Shown one piece after another: positions 9,706-17,073 of a stretch of 19,665 nt of DNA; positions within the stretch are counted from its first letter, which is position 1, and each line of letters opens with the position of its first letter. Below the pieces are notes generated by a model. That model saw nothing but the letters and a program-made list of their open reading frames with translations, did no database searches and was not told where the DNA came from. The translations under genes and the position numbers were made by a program. This stretch comes from Pelagophyceae sp. CCMP2097 (Eukaryota; Sar; Pelagophyceae): the NCBI GenBank assembly GCA_026770575.1, contig MU657179.1, positions 160,500 to 180,164 on the forward strand. Reading direction: 5' to 3'.

Positions 9706-12179
9706 ATGGGCAAGGACAAGTTCGCCTCGGCGCCCGCCGACGCTGGCGAGGCGTCGTCGTCGGCACCGGCCCCTGCCGTCCCCAAGAGGGGCAAGGCCAT
9801 TACCAAGGACGCGCCGGTCGCCGACGGCGCGCCGTGGTACGCGCTCACGGCGGCGGCGGCGGCGAGCAAGCTCTCCAAGGCGGACCTGGCAAAAGCAGCG
9901 GCGCGCGGCGAGGCCGTCTACGTCAAGAGTGTCGAGGCCTGGGAGCGCGCCAAGAAAAAGGGCGAGACGGGCGATGACCGCTACATGGCCCAGGTCGTCA
10001 AGTCGGGCACGCTTGCCGATAAGGTGGCAGCGCTGACGCTGCAGATCCAGGAGTCGCCTCAACATCGATTGGCCACGCTCGACGCTTTGCTTTCTTTAGC
10101 AAAGTCGGGCCGGCACACTTCGAAGATGGCCATCGAGTCGCTGAAGGACCTCTTTGTGAACACGCTGCTGCCGGACCGGCCCTGCCGCGCCGTGGCGGCG
10201 CAAGTTTGCGACGTCCGTTTGGACGCCACTTTGTTCGCGGCCGTCTTCGAGGAAAAGCTCGCGGTCCGCTTCGCCGATTTCGTTGCCCTCGTCGACGGCT
10301 ACCTGCGGCACAGCGACGTCAAGCTGCGCTGCTTCGCGCTGGACGCGGCGGCGGATTTGCTCAAGTCGAAGCCCGAGCGGGAACAGCAGCTCCTCTCGGC
10401 TCTCGTCAACAAGCTCGGCGACCCGGACCGCGCCGTCGCCGGCCGCACGGTCAAGTGCCTCGGCGACGTGCTCCGCCACCACCGCGCAATGACGCCGGTG
10501 GTGGCGCGCGAGGTGCAAGCGTTTGCGACGCGCGCCAACCTGCAGCCGAAAGCTTTGTACGCCGCCATTTCCTTCCTCAACCAAATGTACTTGTCTCACG
10601 AGCTCGAGGCCGTCGCGTCGTCGTTATGCGCCATGTACGTGGCTTTATTTTCCACGGCGGTGAAAGCGGGTGAGGTGCAGACGCGCATGCTCTCGGCCTT
10701 GCTCACGGGCATCAATCGCGCTCTGCCGTACTGTGACTACGCCAAGCAAAAGGACCAAGCTTTAGATTTAGACGCGCTTTACAAGATCTCGCACGACGGC
10801 GCGTTTGCGACGCGCGTTCAGGCTTTGGCTCTGATCGAACGCTTGACGACTGCGCACGCAGACATGCGCGCGCGCTTCTACCGCGCTTTATATTCGCTTC
10901 TGCAGTCCAAGGACCTACGCGCGACGACCAAGCCGACGCTGCTGATGAACCTCGTCTACAAGTCCATCTCCAACGACACGGACACGAACCGCGCCGCCGC
11001 GTGCTTGAAGCGCGTCTGCCAGGTCAGCTTTCCTTTTGAACCCTTTTTGAACAGAGGCGCATGACGAGACCCACCGACTTGCACGTCAGTATGAGAGCTT
11101 GCTCGTTGAACAGAACTTAGCTATACCCAAATTTCCGACGCCTACCCTCGTCTCGGGAAACGCCCTTGGCGAGCCGTCCGACGCGTCTCATCTCCGTTTT
11201 CTAGGCGTCGGCGCACATGGCGCCGCAGGTCGCCGCGGCGGCGCTGTACCTCACCGCGCGCGTCTTCGAGCGGCGGCCCGAGCTGAAGTCGATTTTAGAG
11301 GCGGAGCGCCCTACGAGCTCGGCGGTGCCCACGTCTGAGTCGGCGTCAAAGTGGCGCGACGCTTTGAAGCGCGAGCCCATGTACGTCGCCGCGCAGCCTT
11401 TGTGGGAACTGGCGCTGCTGCGGCACCACTTCCACCCGTCTGTGCAAAAGTTTGCAGAGGGACTCGCGACAAAGCAGCGAATCGACTACGCCTCGGACCC
11501 GCTCGTCGACCTCGCTCTGTCGGCCTTCCTTGACCGTTTCGCGTACCGCAACCCGCGCAAGCAGCCAGCGGCGCAGGCGCACGCGCGCACGGCCAAGGCC
11601 GGTGCCAAAGCGCTGGACGCGGACTCGTTCCTCGCCGTCCCGGCGTCGCTCGTCGCGCCGGAAGACGCCTTCTACCACCGCTACTTCCAGACGACGCAGG
11701 CCGCCAAGCAGGCGGCGTTGTCGAAGAAAGTGAAGTACGACGAGGACGATGAGGGCGACGGCGACGTGTTTGACGAGGCTGAAGAGAATGTGGAGGCCGA
11801 CGACTTTGACAACGGCGCCTTCGCCGACGACGACGCCGACGACGACGCCGACGGCGACGACGACGACGACGAGAAGCCGCTGTACCCCGAGGACAGCGAC
11901 GATTCAGAGGCCGACGACAATGTCGACTTTGACGGCGGCGACGACGACGGGAGCGGCGACGGCGGCAGCGACGACGACCTGGACGCGCTCATGGGCGGCG
12001 GCGACGGCGAGGAGGACGCCCGCGTGACGCGGGCGGACCAGGCGCCCGTGAAGCTGCCTTCCGGCAAGGCAGCCAAGGGCAAGCGCCCGAGCCCGTTCCA
12101 GGACGCTGACGCATTCTTCGCGCAGCTCGAGGAAAAGGCGACCGCGCCTTCCAAAGGCGCCAAGAAGAAGAAGGTTTGA
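9706..12179 (+). CDS. MAK21: Noc1/Mak21 (CEBPZ, CBF family) ribosome biogenesis factor
   Basis: Model: 9706-11022 joined to 11205-12179, 763 aa; the intron is 11023-11204 (182 nt, GTCAGC...TTCTAG, phase 0). Noc1/Mak21 works with Noc2 in the nucleolus on early 60S pre-ribosomes. Family marks, in order: SKMAIESLKDLF near residue 143, RMLSALLTGINRALPYC, RFYRALYSLLQSKDLR, then in exon 2 ARVFERRPELKSIL and HFHPSVQKFA (514-523), followed by AFLDRFAYRNPRK. The join RVCQ to ASAHMAPQ falls inside the CBF/Mak21 domain and restores it. Residues 617-705 are a long Asp/Glu tract, and the C-terminus is Lys-rich (KGAKKKKV), both typical of the family. It is shorter than yeast or human members (about 1000 aa), mostly at the N-terminus. 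The start ATG 9706 (MGKDKF) has a Kozak-like GGC before it. Confidence 0.93.
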
Positions 12180-12943
12180 GTTGAATAACAAATGACATCG
12201 TGCCGTCCCGAAACGAACCGGCGCCGCGTGGTCGTGGGCTGGCTGGAGTGCCCCGTCTATCTCCAGCCAGTCTGGCAAGAAGCGGCTCTGAAGCCGGCGG
12301 CTCGAGGGTCCGAGGCCACTCAGTCCAAAAAAACTTAGTGGTCCGCGGCCGTTGGCGGCACAAAATTGTGGCCGTTGGAGCGGCTCCGCACGCGCCGGGG
12401 ACGCGCGAAGGGCCCTCGACGACGGCCCTCGGCCGCGGGAGCACGACCGCGGCGTCGCCCGGGTGCGTCGCAGGCGAGCGCAGCCGATGCTGGTTCGTGA
12501 GATCTATAGGAAGCTATATAGCAAGCGCTCCTTGCCACGACGGCGAGGCCCGTCCGACGTACGGCTCAGAGGCGCCACCTTGCATCTTCGAGGGACGGCT
12601 TATAGAGTTCCCCGGGCCTCTCGAAGCAGCCTCGAAGCAGCCGTCGTCCGTCGCTGGCGGCGTCCGCGTCGTCCAACGTTGGCGGCGCGCTCTTTAAAGG
12701 TGTCGCTGCCCTTACTGCCCAGGGACTCTCTTCCTTCTGTTGAGGTATAGCGGATCCTCTCTTTGCGCGAGCTGGGGCTCGAGGTTGGCGCGCGCAGCCC
12801 ACGATCGTTTCGAAGGTGTCCTGTAGTAGAGTCCACGAGATCCAGACTCGGAAGTTCAATTGTCCTCCGAGTCCGCGGCCGGAAAGTTTCGGAAGCTTTT
12901 CTCCAAAAGTTACGAAAGTCCGGACCCCTTTCAGTGTCCGAAG
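12180..12943. other. Intergenic gap between MAK21 and the ThiD gene
   Basis: It holds the MAK21 3' end and the ThiD promoter. It contains a perfect hairpin at 12239-12270 (separate entry), a TATA-like CTATATAG near 12514, and a short direct repeat CTCGAAGCAGC near 12628-12650. Open frames on both strands are Arg/Pro/Ser-rich and show no family motif. Confidence 0.5.
12239..12270 (+). other. Perfect 10-bp stem-loop in the MAK21 3' region
   Basis: CTGGCTGGAG pairs perfectly with CTCCAGCCAG around a 12-nt loop, 60 bp after the MAK21 stop codon. It may be an mRNA 3'-UTR structure; a role in termination or stability is only an inference. Confidence 0.5.
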
Positions 12944-14141
12944 ATGGCGTCCCCGCGGCTGCTGCCGCGCGTGCTCGTCATCTCCGGGTCCGACAGCGGG
13001 GGCGGCGCGGGCCTGCAGGCCGACATCAAGGCGTGCCTGGCGAACGGGGCCTTTGCCATGAATGCGGTGTCGTGCATCACGGCGCAAAACACCCAAGGCG
13101 TCCAGGGCGTTCTCGGAATCGAACCAAGCTTCGTCGTCGCCCAGATGGACTCGGTCCTCGACGACCTCGGCGCGGACTCGGCGAAGACGGGCATGCTCGC
13201 TACCGCGGAGGTCGTTCGCGCCGTTTCCGAAAGGCTCCAAAAGGCCGCGCCCCTCGCCGTCGTCGTCGACCCGGTCATGGTCACCGCATCGGGATACGTC
13301 CTCGTCGACCACGAGACCATCCAGGTGCACCCTAGACGCCGTCGGAGAGGTCTCGCTATCGCGAAAACGCCGTCGGCTAAGAAGCCAAGCGTCCGTCGCA
13401 ACCCACCAGACTCTTACGCGTTTGTGGCAGGCGGTCTGCTCACACCTGCTCCCCATCGCCACCGTCTGCACGCCGAACTTGCGCGAGGCCGCCCTCCTCC
13501 TCGGACTCTCCGAGTTGCCGGAGACGCTCGAGGCCGTGCGAAACGCGGCTAAGGCCATCTTCGACCAATTCGGTGCGCTTTTGTCAACGCGGCCGCCCTG
13601 AAGATGTCTCCTATCCTCCGCGCGACTCGCAGGCCCGAATCTCGTCCTCGTCAAGGGCTCGCGCGCGACGCCGTCGCCGGATGCCGTCTGGTAAAAAAAG
13701 CCGGCCGACTCTCTGGTTTGTGCGCCACGGCTCCCGGAGCGCGCGGCCGCGCAGGATCTTCGGCGCGACGGGCGATTCTGAAGCGACGATCGTCGACGTC
13801 CTCTACGACGGTCCGTGCGGCCTCTGACGGCAGCGCGGCGCGGAAGGACGACTGGCGCGCAAGGGGCCTCGCTAGGCGTCACTTGGACAGAGCTCGCGTG
13901 CCCGGCCGTCGAGACGCGCAACACGCACGGCACCGGCTGCACGCTCGCTTCGGCGTGCGTTCCCACTCGCCCACTCCAGGCCAGGGGGGCCGCTCCTGCG
14001 CGGGGACTCAGTGTCGGTGATAGGATCGCGGCGCACTTGGCGCGCGGCAAGGACGTCAACGCGGCCGTCGTTTCGGCGAAGGAGTACTTAGATGCCGCGC
14101 TCCGCGCGTCGGCCACGCTCGCGCTCGGTGAGCCCTCTTGA
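12944..14141 (+). CDS. thiD: Hydroxymethylpyrimidine / phosphomethylpyrimidine kinase (ThiD type), six exons
   Basis: Model: 12944-13324, 13431-13572, 13633-13690, 13755-13810, 13876-13954 and 14024-14141, 834 nt, 277 aa, close to the usual ThiD length. The enzyme phosphorylates HMP and HMP-P in thiamine synthesis. The N-terminal ribokinase-family signature GSDSGGGAGLQAD is at residues 15-27; VVVDPVMV precedes the first intron. HLLPIATVCTPN and GPNLVLVKGS follow in exons 2 and 3, then TIVDVLYDG. The anion-hole/catalytic motif GTGC ends at Cys234, and the C-terminal helix IAAHLARGKDVNAAV completes the fold. Introns are 106, 60, 64, 65 and 69 nt. There is no ThiE domain, unlike the fused plant TH1 enzyme. 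No targeting peptide is seen after ATG 12944; the frame continues upstream without another ATG, so a 5' exon is possible. Confidence 0.92.
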
Positions 14142-14538
14142 TACCGCCCTCCCCGCAAAGGCACGGAAAGGCACGGAAAACACCCTACGGACAGGCTCCG
14201 GGTCGCACGGGCCCATCGACCACGGCTTCAACATCAAATGTCCGTGAGCCGCCTCGACGAGACCCGGCAGCAGCGACGTCGGACGCCCCTCGGCAATCAT
14301 ATTCGGAATATGCCGAATCGCCGCAAGAGCCGTGCATCGGAGGCGGCCCCGGCCGAGCGAGGATTGGCAGGGCTGTTTCGGCGCCGGCGAGAGCGTGCCT
14401 TCCACTGGCAAAGTCTTCAGTTGAAGTCACCGCCGTGACTTCGCTAAGTTTCGGAGAAGGTCACGTGTCCGCTTCGAAGCTGCGTAAGCTGCGTGCACAC
14501 CTCTGAAGCGGCACCCCGGGAGCAGGATCCGCAGCGCA
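14142..14538. promoter_or_regulatory. Gap upstream of the IMPase gene, probable promoter with short palindromes
   Basis: No coding segment is convincing. Visible sites are an interrupted palindrome CATATTC-G-GAATATG at 14298-14312, a perfect 8-bp stem with 4-nt loop (GAAGTCAC/GTGACTTC) at 14423-14442, and a CACGTG G-box/E-box at 14462-14467, about 70 bp before the ATG. The G-box is a known plant and algal bZIP/bHLH site; its use here is an inference. Confidence 0.4.
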
Positions 14539-15997
14539 ATGGGCAGGTGGGCCCTCCTCTGCGTGCTGGCGTCGGCCCACGCCTTTGCACCCGTTGTACC
14601 TGCACCGCGGCGCCTCCGCGCCGCCCGCGCCGCAAACGAATACGGCGCAGACGAGCTCCTCGCCGCCGCGACGCAGGCGAGCCCGAAGCCCGACGCAGGC
14701 GGACCATGACGCGCGATGGGTAGGCCGCGAAGCAGGCCGGGGCGCTGATGTGCGTCGTCTGTTGCGCCCCTCCGCGTCACGCAGCGCCCGTTGCTTCCCT
14801 CGGCGTTGCCGCAGGCTATCGTAGGGTCTCTGCGTCGTTGGCGGGCCGCGCGGTGGAGAAGTCGAAGTCGAATTCGAAGGATTTGCTGACGAAGACGGAT
14901 CTGGCCTGCCAGGACACTATCGTTGAAACGCTCCTATCGCAGTGCCCCGGCACTCGCGTCCTCGGCGAGGAAGACGTGAGCAGAGGGGCGCGCCACAATG
15001 CGGTCCGAGGAGATGGCTAGGTCGCTCCCGGCGCGGCGGCGGCGAAGCAAGCCGCCGACGCCGCTCTGTCGCAGCCCGGGCAGTGCTGGGTTGTGGACCC
15101 AATCGACGGCACGGCAAACTTCGTAGACGGCATCCCGCTCTCCTCCGTCTCAATCTCCGTGAGGCAAACCCAAAAGGAGCGGCCTCCGACCTTTGGCCGC
15201 GCAGGCCGTTTCCGCGGGCCCCGAGCCCACCGTTCTCGTCGGCGTCGTCTACGACCCGTTCCGAGACGAACTCTTCTGCGCCGTGCGTTTAGAGCGGAAG
15301 GCGAAGAGCCGATATTGACGACGATGTCGCGATGGACGACGATGTCGCGATTGACGACGATGCCGCGAGCCAAAGGCGACCCAGTCCTGTGTAGGTGCGC
15401 GGCGGCGGGGCATGGGTGCTGCGCGGAAAAGTCCGCACGGACCTCGCCGTCTCACACGCCGATTCACTCGCCGACTCGATCATCTACGCCGGCGCGCCGC
15501 CGGGGCCCGTGCGTCCCGCAAAGACGTGGCCAGAGGAAGAATGATGCCGCCTCGCCGCCCGCATTGAATTCCAGTTCCCAGGCCGCGCTCGCGCCGTCGC
15601 TCCGCGGTGCGCGCGCCCCGGTCGCGACTCCGGCTCACTCTTGAGTAGGCATCTCTGCGGTGGCGCCGCGCGCTCGGACGATGCGCATGCTCGGCAGCGC
15701 AGCCCTCATGCTGGCCTACGTCGCGGCGGGCCGCGGCGCCGCGTATTTCGAGTGCGACCTCGCCGCCTGGGACACGTCCGCCGGTGCGTCGGTGGGCGCT
15801 GTATTCCGTTTTCTGAGACGGCTTTAAAAAGACTGCCCGCAGGCGCTTTACTCATCACAGAAGCCGGCGGCATAGTCACCGACGCGTCGGGTGCGACGTA
15901 CACGCCGCTGACGCGCCAGATCGTCGCCACCAACGGCAAGATTCACGCCGAGCTCCTCGTCCTGCTCGCAAGCGTCGGCGGTGCACAGCTGGACTGA
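14539..15997 (+). CDS. Inositol-monophosphatase family enzyme, plastid targeted, nine exons
   Basis: Model: 14539-14676, 14724-14749, 14825-14975, 15021-15158, 15205-15282, 15395-15508, 15582-15606, 15649-15783 and 15843-15997, 960 nt, 319 aa. The IMPase family removes phosphate from inositol phosphate, histidinol phosphate or related sugars using Mg2+. All metal-ligand motifs are present: GEED (102-105), DPIDGT (131-136) and WDTSAG (264-269), plus [14 protein letters not shown] and [12 protein letters not shown]. Residues 1-18 ([18 protein letters not shown]) form a hydrophobic signal peptide followed by an ASAFAP-like motif, then an Arg/Ala-rich, acid-poor transit peptide: the bipartite leader of secondary plastids. 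Substrate cannot be fixed from sequence. Introns are 42-112 nt. The first intron needs a GC donor, and the intron 2 acceptor is chosen by frame (TCGTAG at 14824). The other joins are well supported by the family. Confidence 0.9.
14677..14723 (+). other. GC-AG intron, 47 nt
   Basis: No usable GT lies between the leader and the next exon. Reading CAG|GCGAGC...GGGTAG as the intron joins LLAAATQ directly to AAKQAGALM, the normal IMPase first helix. Without splicing the frame stops after 12 more residues. Confidence 0.6.
15317..15370 (+). repeat. 18-bp tandem repeat, three copies, inside an intron
   Basis: Units of GACGACGATGTCGCGATG type occur three times within IMPase intron 5 (15283-15394). 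The third copy has diverged. The expansion explains why this intron is 112 nt while the other IMPase introns are 42-75 nt. Confidence 0.8.
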
Positions 15998-16160
15998 GTC
16001 TGGGCGTGCGGCTCCGAAAACTCGTTGTATATCGTTTTCGTCGTATAATATTCGACTTCAGTATGCAAAAAGGTTTTGATTACAAAGTTGACTAAATTTG
16101 GCTTTTTTTTTTGTCATCGAACATGTCAAATTATACCAAAATTCGTCCAAATTCATTTTA
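15998..16160. other. AT-rich flank downstream of IMPase
   Basis: Base composition shifts abruptly to A+T-rich after the IMPase stop, with a T10 run near 16105. It should hold the IMPase 3'-UTR and poly(A) region. I see no gene. Confidence 0.5.
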
Positions 16161-16336
16161 CAATCAAAGGACCCGAAGGGCCCTTGCCGTAAACTGACGT
16201 TGAATAAACGGCAAGGACCCTTCGGGTCCTCAACAATTGTATTTCGGTGACGTTCGAGGATTTTTGAGGACCCGAAGGGTCCTTGCCGTTTATTCAACGT
16301 CAGTTTACGGCAAGGGCCCTTCGGGTCCTTTGATTG
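16161..16336. repeat. Perfect 71-bp inverted repeat with nested palindromes
   Basis: Arm 16161-16231 is the exact reverse complement of arm 16266-16336; the loop is 34 nt (16232-16265). Each arm contains a second inverted pair of about 22 bp with one mismatch, built on GGACCCGAAGGG and TTGCCGT, and within these the 6-bp hairpin GGACCC-GAA-GGGTCC. Pairing stops sharply at both arm ends. It could be a foldback/MITE element or the template for a hairpin RNA. Confidence 0.95.
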
Positions 16337-16357
16337 AAGGATTACTTGGGGCAATTA

Positions 16358-16358
<1 letters not shown>

Positions 16359-16392
<34 letters not shown>

Positions 16393-16405
16393 TTGTTTGT
16401 CTGTC
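16359..16405 (+). repeat. (TCTG)n microsatellite
   Basis: About twelve tetranucleotide units of TCTG with a few TTTG variants follow the palindrome. It is a simple repeat; frames through it (Cys/Leu/Val-rich) are not coding. Confidence 0.9.
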
Positions 16406-16445
16406 AGTCGCCGGGTCCCCTTTGGGAAGAAAAAAAACAGCAACT

Positions 16446-16590
16446 CGGCCGATTTAGCGATTGGTGGTTGATGCGATTGCTAAAATTGGGAGTTGAGGTC
16501 GAGCAGGAGCCTCATTGGAATCATCATAGAAGAAGTTTTTGGTCACAGGTTCGAATCTGGTCGGCCGCAAAAAAAAGAAAAAATAAATAG
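16446..16590 (+). repeat. tRNA-like, SINE-like sequence with A-rich tail
   Basis: GGTCACAGGTTCGAATCTGG at 16541-16560 closely resembles the variable loop and T-arm of a eukaryotic tRNA(Met) and contains a pol III B box (GGTTCGAATC). About 90 bp upstream, TTAGCGATTGGTGG near 16453 resembles an A box. CGGCCGA (16446-16452) could pair with TCGGCCG (16561-16567). No intact cloverleaf fits: the T-stem has a mismatch and the anticodon arm is degenerate. The A-rich tail from 16569 is what a SINE would have. Confidence 0.4.
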
Positions 16591-16742
16591 CTCAATAAGA
16601 AATAAAATAATAAAAATAAAGATAAGGAGGATTTGAAAGTTCAGCGATTAGTTAAATAATTTAAATTATTTACGTGGGCATTGCAATGGGATTTGGCTGT
16701 ATCCTTCGGGTCCTCCGTGTGCCTCCGGCGCGCTCTTGTAAT
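16585..16742 (+). repeat. Inverted repeat, left arm (~158 bp)
   Basis: This is the reverse complement of 19509-19665 with, by eye, one substitution (TTTAAATT against TTTCAATT) and one single-base indel. It runs from AAATAGCTCAATAAG through a GC-rich end CCTCCGGCGCGCTCTTGTAAT. It includes GGACCCGAAGG on the other strand, a motif shared with the nested palindrome. The inner limit is sharp at 16742. Confidence 0.95.
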
Positions 16743-17073
16743 AAAAATAGCGAGACGCGACCTTGGGAGTCAATGGGACCAAGCCTTAAGCCGCGAATCC
16801 CTTCGCGGACCGTTTCGGCGCGCCGTGCAGGGTGGAATGGCGCGTAGGATATCGTTTAGAACGTAGTGCCGCTCTCTGTGGAGGGCAAAAGGGAAGATGA
16901 TGAGGGCCGCGCGGCTGGGTTGGCGCGGCGTCAACGTGGGCGATCGGGGCTGATGAGAGACCCGCTTCGTCTGCGGCTGCCGGGCGGTTTCGCGGTGGTG
17001 GTAGTTGCGCGGCTGGTGGTGGGAGCGGCAGGTGGGTTTTGTTGGGCCGCGCCGTCGTGCGGCATTCCGCGCG
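16743..17073. other. Gap inside the inverted-repeat unit
   Basis: It holds the 3' side of the His-rich gene and returns to GC-rich sequence. No transposase or other coding motif is visible on either strand. Confidence 0.45.

Noticed and set aside
12566..14164. A 532-aa open frame on the minus strand
   Set aside because: It is antisense to the ThiD gene, whose exons and motifs are unambiguous; long open antisense frames are expected in GC-rich DNA.
16446..16567. A functional tRNA gene
   Set aside because: The T-arm is convincing, but the D-arm, anticodon stem and acceptor do not form a proper cloverleaf.
16237..16590. ORF with a Cys/Leu/Val-rich stretch that looks like a membrane segment
   Set aside because: The stretch is the translation of the (TCTG)n microsatellite, and the ORF runs through a palindrome and the tRNA-like sequence.
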